Shown here one piece after another: positions 21,388 to 33,251 of a stretch of 64,000 nt of DNA. The stretch comes from Nemophila menziesii (lineage: Eukaryota; Streptophyta; Magnoliopsida; Boraginales; Hydrophyllaceae), in assembly GCA_029959085.1 (NCBI GenBank), contig JARWIR010000008.1, positions 22,740,001 through 22,804,000 of the forward strand, read 5' to 3'. The position numbers were made by a program, and so were the translations under genes. The notes beneath the pieces are model-generated. The model ran no database searches, had not been told where the DNA came from, and saw only the letters and a list, made by a program, of their open reading frames with translations. Each line of letters starts with the position of its first letter. Positions within the stretch are counted from its first letter, which is position 1.

Positions 21388-22725
21388 TTTTTTTTGTTCA
21401 AACTGAGTCATAGATTGAAAATATTACTGAATATACAGGTTGTCCAACCAATCCCAGAAAAAATGATACAAACAAACTATACAAGAAAATAAACACGGAG
21501 AGCAAACCAAACACATGCCAAGCAAAATAACGCTCTACCATATCTGCTACCGAAAAATTTCCAATTTTTTTTTCAATCATCTAGTAAGGACCCAAGGAGC
21601 TGCAAGACCGACCAACCAACCGAATACAAATCAATCGACAAACCGACAGAAATGCCGCAAAACAGGTTAGCAACCAAACAGGCAAGCAGTCATACTCAAG
21701 AGATTGCACCACCGCCACGGGTGGAAAGTGCACCACACTAAAAGGTGTAAAGGGTGTAGATGGAAAGAAGAAACTATACGTCAACCAAATTTGAGAGCAC
21801 GAAACATGCCAAAACGATAAAGAAAGCTCCAAAACAAAAAAAACTCGCAACAAACCCCAAACAAGAAAATCATCCAATTAATGAGATGGAGCAGCAACCT
21901 ACTTACTATAACAACATAAATAGAATAACTTGAATATAAGGTGAACGAAAAATACCCTTTATGTTCACTTCCATGCTGAGAAGATAACAAGTCAATTCAG
22001 CCACGACTAAACCAAACTAACAGCCTGCAACAAGCACTGACAACCCGAAACACACAACACTTCTTTTGAAATCCCACAAAGACACGAGCTTGGAAAATCA
22101 AACAATAGAATTACAAAAAATAATAGTATCGAATGAACGGAAAATACCCAAAACTCCTATTTATTATCTTCGCCAATCCAGAAACCCGGACCCTAAGTGA
22201 ATCACCACCTGTAACAAATATGGAAAGACAGAAGGATAAAAACACAAACCACTGGCCTATTTTGTCCCAAAACGCAGAGATCATTGGCGGCTCAAGAAGC
22301 CCAATTAAACCATGAAGACCCCTCACAAAAGGAAACGACCGATACTAGATTGCCCCAAACAAAGATGGATCTAACCCAAACAAAAGAAGAAACCATGCCC
22401 ATACCTGCTCTTCGATCCTCCAAGAAAAGGAGGACAACAAAAAAACAACTTCAAAACTGTGTGGATCTTCAAATCTGTAAAAACAGAGAAGGACGGCGAA
22501 AAGAAAGTGGGTGGAAAAAAAAGGACGGTAGATGGAAACGGAGGAGGCGACAACGACGGAAGCTTGCCGCTCGGATGACGAAGAACAAACAAATAGAAAA
22601 AAACAAAAAAAAAAACTTAACAATACAAAAAGGATAACGCAAGAAAAAGAAAACTAACAGAGAAATGAGAGGTCGACGTCGTCTAGAAAAGATAGAGATA
22701 GAAAGACCACGACGGCGGATCTAGG
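21388..22725 (-). mobile_element. LINE-like 5' region fragment (no ORFs of its own)
   Basis: On the minus strand about 22700-21940 matches the leader of the LINE at 44100-44820. Shared phrases include TTGAGCCGCCAATGATC, GTGGTGATT, TCGTGTCTTTGTGGGATTTC, CTTGTTATCTTCT and GGAAGTGAACATAAAGGGT. The copy starts with a CT-rich leader near 22725 and ends at an A-run (T-run 21388-21395 on the plus strand). Matching beyond LINE position 44820 is weak. LINE copies are normally truncated at their 5' end, so a copy that keeps the leader and lacks ORF1 and ORF2 is unusual. Confidence 0.65.
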
Positions 22726-22796
22726 TTAAAAGTTTGGTTAGGTATGAGATAATAGTTGTTTATAACTTTTACCAGCATTCATGGAGTTTTTTTTAA

Positions 22797-23048
22797 GTTT
22801 AACATTCTTTTTATAAATAATTGGCAATTTGGCATAAAAAGAAAAGTAATTTCAGATTTGGCATAAGGGCTGTATCTTGAACACCGCCCTTAGGCAAAAT
22901 TGTATTTCTGTTAAGGGCGGTGGTTGAATGACCGCCCTTACAATTTTGCTTAAGGGCTGTGTTCAAGATACAGCCCTTGTGCCAAATCTGAAATTATTTT
23001 TCTTTCTATGCTAAATTACTAATTATTTATTGAAAAAGTGTTAACATT
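22797..23048. repeat. Foldback element with nested AAGGGCGGT palindromes
   Basis: Two arms of about 115 bp are inverted copies. The left arm carries AATTTCAGATTTGGCATAAG and GGGCTGTATCTTGAACAC; the right arm is the complement with few changes. The loop holds a second palindrome, AAGGGCGGT...ACCGCCCTT. Transcribed RNA would make a long, nearly perfect hairpin. It looks like a foldback MITE. No clear target duplication was read. Confidence 0.85.
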
Positions 23049-23335
23049 ATAAAAAACTCGCATTCATGCATAAAACTCATACTACATGATTCTTTTTTCT
23101 CTTTTTTTTTTTTTTTTTGACATTAATGATTCTTTTTTCTCAAAGAGCTCGTTCATAACCAACTACGATAACGTCATGCATACTTGTTGTACACAGCTTA
23201 ACTTGGCTTACGGTCTAATTGGGTTGACGGCACATTAAAGTCTAAAAAATCATCAGACCTGCCCGATTCGGATAAATTTTATCAAACCAAACCTATCTAG
23301 TTGGCTGAATCAAGATTTCACACCCAAATCAATTA

Positions 23336-23592
23336 CTCCCTCCGTTCCACTATATTTGTCCACTTAACTTTTCACATATATTAAGAAACATAATAAATAC
23401 ATTCACCATTACAAAAGTACCTCTAATAAAGTATCTTGATATATTAAATGTGTATTGAAAATATAAATTTTAATATCTTAATAAGGGTAATAGTGGAAAA
23501 AGTAATAAAAAAAGTGTCTTGAACTTCTAAGTGGACAATATATTTGGAACATTAATTTTAGTAAGTGGACAATTTAAGTGGAACGGAGGGAG
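23336..23592. mobile_element. Stowaway-type MITE, 257 bp
   Basis: Ends CTCCCTCCGTTCCACT and AGTGGAACGGAGGGAG, with the target dinucleotide TA on both sides (23334-23335 and 23593-23594). These are the standard termini of Tc1/mariner-derived plant Stowaway elements. The TIR continues into TTGTCCACTTAA on both sides. No ORF. Confidence 0.95.
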
Positions 23593-23860
23593 TATCTTTT
23601 TTATGACTACAAAAGTAAGTTCTTTTAACAAAGGCCCATCACATAGATTTAAAAGGCCCAAACGTATTATTAGTTTTTTTTTTGTTAAACGTCAATAATA
23701 TCTATATTATATAGGACAAGTCGAAAGTCAAAGAACGGTCCAGATTTTCTTACAGCAAAAATATATGGTATCTAAAATCATCTGGATCTTGCCACATGTA
23801 TTCTAACCAATCCAGGAACTACTAAATATCTCATTCAAAAGAAAACTTACCCTACACACT

Positions 23861-24020
23861 AAAGATTAATCCAGGAAGAACTACCAAATATCTCATTCAA
23901 AATTCACAAAGTTTACACTCTAAAGATTAATCCAGGCACTAAAGATTAATCCAGGAAGAACTACCAAATATCTCATTCAAAATTCACAAAGTTTACACTC
24001 TAAAGATTAATCCAGAAAGA
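23861..24020. repeat. 80-bp tandem repeat inside the Helitron
   Basis: AAAGATTAATCCAGGAAGAA begins at 23861 and again at 23941, exactly 80 bp apart, with near-identical units that contain CCAAATATCTCATTCAAAAT. A partial third unit starts near 24002, and single diverged modules occur at 23810-23850 and 24940-24985. Confidence 0.9.
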
Positions 24021-26129
24021 ACTAGGAAATATCTCATCGAAGGTTTTTTCCTTTCTTTTATTTAAAAGTATAATTTCTCAATTGTTTTAGTTCTTATACA
24101 TTTTTTTTACCAAAACTTAAGTTTTTGTTGTCCAACGATCTTAAGTTTTTTCCTTTCGTTTGTTGTCTATCTTTAATATTTTCTTTTACGTTGAACTAAT
24201 CTAATCTTTCATAAGGACCAATAGTGCAATTTATGTAATTCCTCTATTACTAGAACTTTTTTACTGAAGTTGATCATTTTGATTCTATATATTATTAAAC
24301 CACTTATTATTTTAATCTAAGGCAATTCAATTAGAGTTTCCTATCTTTTAGGTGTTTTTTTTGTCTGTAATGAAAATATTTAAAAAATAGTCATATTTCA
24401 TAAATATAGGAGACTTAAGTCGATGTAATTTTGCTTTTATGATACAAATCTATGTCATAGTAATAAATTGAGAATTCTATTTAGTTCAACTAATCTAATC
24501 TATCATAAGGACCAATAGTGCAATTTATGTAATTTCTCTCTTAGGAAGTTGATTATTTTTATTCCGTATAGTGCAATTTATATCATTCCTCTGAATTTTT
24601 AACTAAATTTTAATATTTTGATATACTGCAGTGTTTTGATTCTTATACCTTTTTTAACTGAAGTTGAGTATTTGATTTATTATCATTTCAGATGGATCAA
24701 TATTTGGGATACAAGTTGAAGACAAACCAAGTATTTTTTTTAAGTTCAAGTAAGTTAATCTAACAGGCTTTCCTATACTATGAATAACTGATGACTTTAG
24801 TTTAAATGAACTATTAAAGTGGTATCCCAATTTTTGGATCAATAACTTAATACATTTGTGTTTATACTCCCTGTTATTTTTTGATTATTTGATGTATTTA
24901 ATAGTTATTTGTCATTGTTGTGCATACTTACATCTTAATAATCCAGAAAGAATAATCCAGGACGAAATACCATATATCTCATTCAAAAGAATATTCCCTG
25001 TAATTATTTTTCCTTTCTAATAGTTAAAAGTATAATTTCTCAATTGTTTTAGTTCTTATACATTTTTTAACCAAAACTTAAGTTTTTGCAATTCATGGAA
25101 GAGAAATATGGATCGGTATAATGTATGTCATAAGGACCAATACTGCAATTTATGTCATTCTTCTAAATTTTTTAACTACATTTGAAAATTTTGATATTTC
25201 TCATTTCTTTTGATTCTTATACAGTTTTTTACAACACTTAAGTTTTAAGATATGCACATAGATATATTGTATGTAATAAGATCCAGTAGTGCAATTTATG
25301 TCATCCCTCTCTTACTAGAATTTTTTTATACTGAAGTTGAGCATTAATATTTATTGAAGTCAAACCACATAATTTTTTTTTAAATTTCCAGTAAATTAAT
25401 CTACCTGTTTTCCTAATACTATGAATAAATGATGATTTTAGTTTAAATGAATTATTAAGTGGTGTCACAATTTTTATATAGGTAACTTAATACATTTGTG
25501 AATGCATGAGTACTTTATTTTAAATGAACTTTAATATGGTATCCAAATTTTTATATCAATATTTTAATGCAATTGGGGTTACATAAATCACTGCTCCAGG
25601 TACCTTGATGCAATTTTTGCCCCACGTTGCTTTAATGAATTTTTTTTCATGCACTGTTTCCAACTTCGGGTGTTTAGATAGATCGCACATATAAAGTACC
25701 TTGATCCTAAAATTGCCCCATATTACTTTTATGCAATTTTTTGCATGCATTTTAAAAAAAAAATATTAAATATAATTTGTTATATTACGAAAAACTTTAC
25801 AAAAAGCCCGAATATTTTGTTTTTTCTATTAGTTTGTTGAGATATGCATAACTTTTATCACGGAGAGACAAGTGATATTTACAAAAGGTCACTTTTTCGA
25901 CCAAATGCCCAATGAGTTAGCTAACAAAATGTTGTTAAACTTTTTTTTGGTTTATTGTGTAAAGATAATTTAGACTCTTGGACTTTATTATAAGTATTAT
26001 AACTGAGTGGATTGAGAGTATTGTTAAAATCAATTTATGTTGCGTATTAATTTACTAAATCATAATAATGTAAATTTACGTAAACTCATGATGTTTCTTT
26101 GATAATTATAATCACACAGTCTTTAAATA

Positions 26130-26157
26130 GTGCCCCTCGGGCACGGGTTATCCCTAG
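26130..26157 (+). terminator. Helitron 3' terminal hairpin and CTAG end
   Basis: A 6-bp perfect stem with a 3-nt loop (26130-26144), then GGGTTATCC and CTAG. In Helitrons this hairpin marks the 3' end for rolling-circle transposition; it is not a transcription terminator. Confidence 0.85.
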
Positions 26158-27194
26158 TAGTACTATATTGTAAGACTTTCTTCCTTATTTGTATTAGTAG
26201 ATTTAAGCAATTATTTAATATAATAAACAACATGAAATTACTTAAATTATTATTATTATTATAATAATGAATGTAACCTTAAAATATAAAGTAAATTTGA
26301 TTAATTAAAAATACATAAGCGATAGGATTCGTCATAATATGCCCGTCAATGCCGACTACACCAAAGTCTTGGCTAGTCGTGAGGATTAATGTCGATAACC
26401 TAACCCACTCGAAAATGATAATTATTGATCTGGACGAGGTGTGAAGCTCGCATCATAGTCTGCTGAGGACAATATCTCTCGAGTTCTTTGTACAAATTAT
26501 ACAACAAAAGGTCGATCTTGTATATTGCGTTTTTACTATTGATAAATGACCATGTCACGCGTCTAAAAATGTAACACAAATATACTCTTTGTTCATAAAT
26601 TTAAACAAACTTAGTTTCATATAATCGTTTCAATTCTCGGTCCCAATTCTAATTTGTCTGTCAGAGAACCATCGTGAGGCACACCTCTATGCAGTTTTGA
26701 CCTTTGTCTGATTTCAGGTCATTACGCTATGTTAAAGGCATATACGGTTCATGTATCACTAGGAATAGAAATCAAAGTTCCACAATTCGTATATCATTAT
26801 TGATCGAGCATTTCATGTTCTACCAGTAGACGCCATATGTAGGAACAAAAGTTACAAATCCACTAAGAACTCAATAATGAAAACTAGGTCCAAATTATAT
26901 TTGCAGAGACAAGCAGAAATAAAGATACCGCAATTAGCCGTACCGAACCCAAAAATAGAGTCATTTTCGGTAGTCTAAAATGAAGGCCCACATTAAGAAG
27001 TTCTTGAACCTCCTCCCAACTCCAATCATCACCCCCCCTCCTCCACAAGGGAAAGCACAAGCATCCACCAATTACCTGGTGACCCATAAATAGACACTCT
27101 ATTCGAGGGTAACTCGATGATTCCAACAATTATCAAGATAAACTATGCTTAACTCCGACAACCGTAATAGCCACCATTTCGATATGAAAGCATG
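26158..27194. other. No gene recognised
   Basis: AT-rich flank of the Helitron leading into a gypsy gag remnant. I see no ORF with family resemblance. The minus ORF at 26884-27129 has no recognisable motif. Parts near 26640-26880 could be a gypsy leader or LTR, but no boundary is readable. Confidence 0.35.
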
Positions 27195-28480
27195 TATACC
27201 CGAGCATTGAGAAGTACCGAGAGCATGATGTATGAAGATCAAGTTACAAAAAGGTATGGTCAACAAGAGGAAGAGCAACAAAGGAGAATCATGAGCGAGA
27301 AAAATGAGGGGTTACTAGTTGATCGAATATTACACATAAACTTAATATTCCCTTTAATTAAATATTCAAGGTTTTTATGCCACGTAGATTCAAACCCACA
27401 ACCATTCTTACGTTCGACGAATCAATGGACCCTAACACGTATATCAACATATTTTGGAGGTATATATGGTTTGCTATAGAACCCGACATTATATATCGTC
27501 AGGTGCTCCCCTTTACCCTGTCCGACAATGCTCAAATATGGTACTCCAAGTTGGGGCCGCATTGCATCAACATTTTCACTTAGCTTATTGACAAGCTATG
27601 AGCTTAGTCCTAAACAGATGCCTGGTCATCATAAACTCTACTTTATTCAATCTTGTCCAGAGGAAAGGAGAAAGCTTATCATCTTTTATGGTTTCTTAGA
27701 GTGCTTATAGTTTTGATGATTTAGATCAATTTATCATACCATGCTTTAATTAGATGTTTTATTAGTTATGATTTTCAGATCCATTCGGCCTTTCGACCAT
27801 GACATAGTCTTTTCTATATAATTACAAATTCACATATCTTTGTAAAACCTGAGGAAATCCAATGAAGAGTTCATGGGAGGGCCCGAGAAAGATAAACCTA
27901 CCTTGACGAACATCTGGCTTGAGGAAATTGAGAAAGATTATTACACTAGAGACCAAAAAAGATTATATGGGAATGACGAATAATGAAAATGAGGAATTAT
28001 GCACCATTACCCAAAATGTTATTCTAGGCATTAGATGAGCACCAAAGATGTTTTACGAAGCCAAAACCTGGATACATCTAAAGATTTCCATTTCAATTAA
28101 GAACACGACCACAACAAAAATGATTGTAAGAAATTGAAGACGAATCTAGATCGGTTGAGGGTGCTAGGGAGGCTACCAAATCCAATCGGGGTAGACAGAC
28201 TACCTATGAATCCAAAGAAAATCGAGGAACTGGAAAACACATGCCCACGCTACCCACATAAAAACAATGTCTCAAAAGGATGCCCGACACCGCTACCAGC
28301 CAATCGAAAGACATCCTAACTTTTTTCCTCAAAACTATGAGTTTGAGGTGTACACTATAGGTCGGCAAGAAGGTGGAAGGTCGATAAATAAGACAAAGCT
28401 CCATGTAAGACAAGTAAAGAGTGAGACAAATAGTCATGTAAGCACATCATCAAAAGAGTCAAAAAAAGAATTCAACATAT
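27195..28480 (+). pseudogene. Ty3/gypsy gag remnant
   Basis: 27377-27583 reads TFDESMDPNTYINIF, then AIEPDIIYRQVLPFTL and NAQIWYSKL, the retrotransposon-gag pattern (D-G-xx-D-P-xx-H, then F-xx-x-L-x-x-x-A-x-x-W). Near 28090-28150 EHDHNKNDCKKLKTNLDRL matches the knuckle-plus-helix of the same lineage as the minus-strand copy at 5519-5800. Frames shift at 27583 and several stops follow. No protease or RT is seen downstream, where a copia fragment starts. Confidence 0.7.
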
Positions 28481-28540
28481 TTCCTATATAATGAGATTAA
28501 CTAAGGGATATACCAATATAACATATAATGATTTTTACCC

Positions 28541-29663
28541 CTAGAACCACATCATCTCTCCCATATATTTCACATCGACTTTAGAATACAAGAAGTGTTT
28601 GGTCTCATTTATAATATGAAAACGAGTACAAAAGATAAGTATGTCATCTACATAGAGACAAATAATAACACAATCTAATCTTATTACTTTAGAGTAAACA
28701 CAAGAGTCAAAGGTGTTAACTACAAAGACATCTTTTATTAAGGTATTGTATAACTTTTCATACCATTTTTTAGGTTCATGTGTTAATCCATACAAATAAT
28801 TTTAAAGTTTACACACTTTATCCCCTTGGCCCAGAACACAAACCCACAAGGTTGTATCATATATATCTCTTCATCTTGATCTCCATTAAAAAATACAGTT
28901 TGAATATCCATATGATGTATATCTTGTATGTGAAATACAACTAGCGCAATAAGGGTCCTAATAGTGTATTTTGGTTAGATAGGAGTGAATGTCAAAGTAA
29001 TCTAAGCATTTCTTTTGGGGTGAAAACTCTACTAACAAGTCTAGCTTTGAGTTTACCTATTGAACCATCAGGTGTCAATTTTTTCTTAAAAATCCACTTG
29101 CTACTGATTGGTTTACTACTCATAGGAATGTCGTTTAAATCCCATGTATGGTTAAATTTAATATATTCAAGTTCACTATTAATGACCTCTTTCCAGAAAC
29201 TAGCGTCTACTGATTTTATAGCCTCATTATACGTATTTAGCTCTTCCTACATAAGAGATCAAGTTACTACCTCTTCACTTAACATGTCTATATGAAAACC
29301 CTCAGTCATAAAAGCAGTGATAAAGTCAAATCTGAAACTGGACTCGATCATACACCATTTAAATTCTCCAAGGTTCATTTTTCAGGGATACTACCAGGAC
29401 TCGTAGAATTTAATGGATGGAGCGTTATAATCATTTATAGGCACATCAATATTAACAGACAACTTATTACAAGTAAAGATCTTTTAACATCATTCATGTT
29501 ATGTGTTCAAGATATCAATATCTATAGATTCACATATAGAAGTATTATCAACATATATGAAGCTATATACAACACTATTTAGAGCATATATAATGGAAAT
29601 TAAATATATGATCTTGGGTCCGACGATATCTATCTTGAATTTGGGTAGCCCTACCTTGGCCAG
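28541..29663 (-). pseudogene. Ty1/copia reverse transcriptase remnant
   Basis: On the minus strand, 29290-29050 gives FWKEVINSELEYIKFNHTW and SKWIFKKKLTPDGSIGKLKA, the entry of the copia RT domain. After a broken middle, 28795-28541 is open: MYGLTHEPKKWYEKL, then VIICLYVDDILIF with the catalytic YVDD, then MGEMMWF. This corresponds to RT motifs from the palm to the YVDD box. Stops remove the middle (about 29000-28800). The upstream part is cut by the LTR starting at 29664. Its own LTRs are not visible. Confidence 0.85.
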
Positions 29664-30202
29664 TGATGTCTCCTCTTTTGTTATAACTATATGCCCTTAG
29701 GAGACATCATTTTGGGTGATTATTCTACTAATTTGATAGACTTTTAGTGTTAATTCGTTATATTTCATTTTCCCACCTTGGATTTTAGTATTTTTCATTT
29801 ATTAAATTTTTACACGTTAAATGGGATGTTTTAGTGAAAAGTTTGTAGGTTCATGATGCTAGCAAGGAGAGGAATCAATAATTAAAGTCTTAGATCGTGT
29901 AAAGAAGTCAAAGGCGAAAAGAAATATCCCAAGGAGTTGACAAGTTGAAGTTGTAAATCTGGAAGGTTGATATTAATTGCTGATTTCGAGCTACTTAAAA
30001 GTGGATTCAACCTCTAAGTTGTAATAACGAGTTACAAAGATTTGACAAGTTGAACGGGTCAATTCGGAGTTGATTTGAGAAAGCTACAGCCGTTTTAGTG
30101 AAGAGTGTACACCAATTATGGGATTTGTAATTAAAGATTGGACTTGGGCTTTTTAATATATCACTAATTCACTTAAGTAAAGCCCAAGTCCGAATTTAAG
30201 CT

Positions 30203-30210
30203 TATAAATA
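30203..30210 (+). promoter_or_regulatory. LTR TATA box
   Basis: TATAAATA, in the same relative place as CTATAAATA in the solo LTR at 39001-40530 (near 39570) and in the reversed LTR at 17713-19240. It marks the U3/R transition. Confidence 0.7.
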
Positions 30211-30363
30211 GACCTTTTGACTTTTATTTACATACAACATGAAAGTTAGAAGCAAGGAAAAGGAGAAAGCTAAGAGCTGGAGAAAGTCATCTTCTCCAAA
30301 TCGCAGCCAAACCCAATTTCCTAATTAGGTTATTTCGTATTTTATTTCTGTAAAACATGAATT

Positions 30364-31147
30364 CCTTTAATTTTATTTCTTTAGTTTTGGATTCCATCAT
30401 GAGCTAAATTTAATTGTACTTGAGAATCGCGAATTGGGTAGAACCCTAACTTAATTAATTTATGTTTCTCTAACTTGGGATTTCGTAATTTAAATTGAAT
30501 TGTTATTTTATGTTGGCTTTTATTTTATGCCTTATTTATTATCTTTAGAGTCATGAACTAGGGATAAGTTTTAGTATCTAGGCTATTCAATATAGTGGTG
30601 TATTGATCACCTTGACGGGGGGTTTAGATACAGAACTATGTAATTGTCATTGTGTATTCGCTAATGACTTTGATAGGTGTGACTAACCAATAGCCAATGC
30701 GGTAAGAAATTGAACCATCTGAAAGTAGTTTTAACATCCCGACGGAGTTTAACATCCTTTAATTTTATTTATTTAGTTTTGGATTCCATCATGAGCTAAA
30801 TTTAATTGTACTTGAGAATCGCGAATTGGGTAGAACCCTAACTTAATTAATTTATGTTTCTCTAACTTGGGATTTCGTAATTTAAATTGAATTGTTATTT
30901 TATGTTGGCTTTTATTTTATGCCTTATTTATTATCTTTAGATTCATGAACTAGGGATAAGTTTTAGTATCTAGGCTATTCAATATAGTGGTGTATTGATC
31001 ACCTTGACGGGGGATTTAGATACAGAACTATGTAATTGTCATTGTGTATTCGCTAATGACTTTGATAGGTGTGACTAACCAATAGCTAATGCGGAAAGAA
31101 ATTGAACCATCTGAAAGTAGTTTTAACATCCTGTCGGAGTTTAGAAT
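30364..31147. repeat. 392-bp tandem duplication inside the LTR
   Basis: The segment from CCTTTAATTTTATTT at 30364 restarts at 30756 and runs to about 31147, a shift of 392 bp. I count about seven base differences between the copies, roughly 98% identity. The other LTRs of the family have one copy only, so it arose in this insertion or its recent parent. Confidence 0.9.
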
Positions 31148-31583
31148 AGGAGAGCTCTTAGGTCCACCCTGACGGGGGCTAAGAGACGTTAGAATCCCGA
31201 CTAGCATAATTATAACGATTCAACCCATAACATAAAACATTAATTAAGAAGGTTTAGATGAAGCCCTAGCGAGACTCAAGTACTACTTCTCTCCTGGCGT
31301 CCTACTCTTTTATTTGCATTATTTTCATTTCAGCTTAATTTACTTAGTCTTTAATTTATTTTTGCATCTTAGTTCTTAAAAAAACCAAACAAACTTTTAT
31401 ATCATTTACTTTTCTATACTTGCAATTATATCACTATTTGATCCACACCTGAGTTGTACCTAATCCTTCCCTGCGATCGAATCCGATTTATCGGTTTATT
31501 ACTTGGACAACCGTACACTTGCGGTTTGTGAGTCCTTAATCTTTATGCTTTATTTTATAACATACCAGGACCCACCAAGTTTT

Positions 31584-31601
31584 TGGCACCGCTACCGGGG
31601 A
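31584..31601 (+). other. Primer-binding site, tRNA-Asp type
   Basis: TGGCACCGCTACCGGGGA lies 6 nt after the LTR. The standard site complementary to the 3' end of plant tRNA-Asp is TGGCGCCGTTGCCGGGGA, so this copy has three changes. Athila/Tat-type gypsy elements commonly use it. Confidence 0.8.
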
Positions 31602-31831
31602 CGGTAGCGTGTGACCCCAGTGTTAATCCTTTAGTGTTTAATTGCATTTTAGTTTAATTTTTAGTTTTATCTTTTTCTTTGATTTTTTTCTTTCTTAGGT
31701 TTTATAGGTTTGGTGTATGTACTCAAACCCCTAGAGGTTAATCCGAGATAAAAACAAGAGAGAGAAAGAGGCAAGAGAGAAAGCAAAGAAAGAAAGCAAA
31801 GAAAGCAAAGAAAGCAAAGAAAGAAAGAGAA

Positions 31832-33251
31832 ATGGAGGATTTGAATATTCATAATGTTGAAGATCCTAGCATTGAGTTGGATGCGAATGGCCATTCGCTA
31901 GTGCCACCAATTATTCCTAATCCACCGATTCACAACAATCAACAAAATCATCCACATGTGCAACAAGTTCAACCCCCAAATGAATAATGATCCATGGTTC
32001 ATACATGGTCCAGAACAAGTTCCTTATCGCGCTCCTGCTCTTGGTATTGGTCCTACAAATATTAATGTTGCACGGTATAGACCCGACCCTAGTATGTTAT
32101 CCCAATTTCAGAATTTTGGAAACTTTCGTGGAGTTCCTGGAGAAGATCCTATTCGTGCAGTACAGATTTTCATGCAAATATGCGATTCATATATAACGCA
32201 AGGAGTGACCAAATAGCAGATGTACTATACTAATTTCAGATTTTTCGTTATAGACGCAGCTAGTGAATGGCATGATTCACAAGAACCAGGATCAATAAAC
32301 AATTGGGATGAGCTACAAACAACCTTTTTCGACCGTTACTATCCGAGTAACATGAGATTAGATGCACAGGTTGATTTGACATCATTTGTCCAAGAAAAAG
32401 AAGAGACTTTGGGAAGATGTTGGACAAGATTTTAGTTGTGTTAAAAAAGAGTTCCTGATCATGGCCTTACAGAACAACAACAATTGAAGATATTTTATAA
32501 AGGCCTTTATGGAGGATCAAGAAAAGACCTCGATTTATTATGTGGTGGTGGATTCTTACAGGTAGCTCCAGCACATGCTAAGATTATTTTGAATCGAACT
32601 GTGAAGAATGAGCAGGGTTGGAATACAGTAAGAACAACTATTCGAGGTGGACAAGAAAGTAGTATGGGAATCGATGAGAAATTCTCCTCTTTGGAGAATA
32701 AATTGAAGAATACATTGGAGCAACAATTAATACAACTTACTTTAGCTGTTAAAGAAGGTTTTTCAGGTAAGATAACAGGTGTTAATGTTACTCAAGAGAT
32801 ATATGGGTGTTCGAATTGTGGTGTTCAATATCGTGACTGGGAGCATTGTCAAAGTAATCAAGAATCTGTAATGTTTGTGTCTAATCGAGGGAATTACAAT
32901 TCAAGTGGTCAAGGATATCAATTAAATAGAAACCATCCAGGTTTCCAATATTCGAATCCTAATGGGGCAGCTAATCCTACATATGCATACCAGCCGCGTC
33001 CCCAAGGTAACAATTATCAACCTAGAACACATAATAATTACCAAGGAGGACAAGGTTACGAAAATCATGTTCAGAGACAACCTCCTCAAGATAATTATAA
33101 TGACACCATGAATCAAAGAGCTTTACCTGCTCAACCTCAAGAAGGTGCGAATGATCTTCGTCAAACTGTAGAAAAATTAATCGCACTTCAAACACAATCG
33201 ATCCAAAATCAGCAAGCTTCTGAAGCCGAGACATATCCTTTTATAAAATAG
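31832..33251 (+). pseudogene. Ty3/gypsy (Athila/Tat-like) gag, nearly intact
   Basis: Gag of the element whose LTR ends at 31577. A purine-rich leader of GAAAGCAAA repeats (31750-31830) precedes the first ATG at 31832. That frame stops near 31986, and the main frame runs 31956-33251 with stops at 32214-32216 and at 32433-32444. Domains: N-terminal Pro/Asn-rich part, retrotransposon-gag domain (AVQIFMQICDSYIT; WHDSQEPGS; FFDRYYPSNMR), coiled segment near 32690-32760, a knuckle-like CSNCGVQYRDWEHC at 32805-32850, an Asn/Gln/Gly-rich tail and a final helix before TAG. No protease or pol follows; the element is cut soon after gag. Confidence 0.85.

Larger units (their letters stand above)
23701..26157 (+). 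mobile_element. Non-autonomous Helitron, 2457 bp
   Basis: It begins with TCTATATTATATAGGAC after an A and ends with CTAG before a T, as Helitrons insert between A and T. The hairpin GTGCCC-CTC-GGGCAC (26130-26144) stands 9 nt before the terminal CTAG. The interior is AT-rich with repeated modules (AATCCAGGA...AAATATCTCATTCAAAA; GTGCAATTTATGTCATT; TTGATTCTTATAC). No Rep or helicase motif is present, so mobility would need a partner in trans. Confidence 0.9.
29664..31577 (+). mobile_element. 5' LTR of a Ty3/gypsy element (1914 bp, TGATGTCTCC family)
   Basis: Begins TGATGTCTCC with a terminal hairpin (10-bp arms, 29664-29673 and 29699-29708) and ends GGACCCACCA, followed after AGTTTT by the primer site. 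TATAAATA at 30203-30210 marks the promoter, so transcripts should start near 30235. The U5 ends with ACCGTACACTTGCGGTTTG near 31510. If the internal 392-bp duplication is subtracted the LTR is 1522 bp, the same as the other full copies (1528 and 1530). It cuts into a copia RT remnant. Confidence 0.9.

Noticed and set aside
23861..24020. CRISPR-like array
   Set aside because: Adjacent 80-bp direct repeats without unique spacers, inside a plant Helitron.
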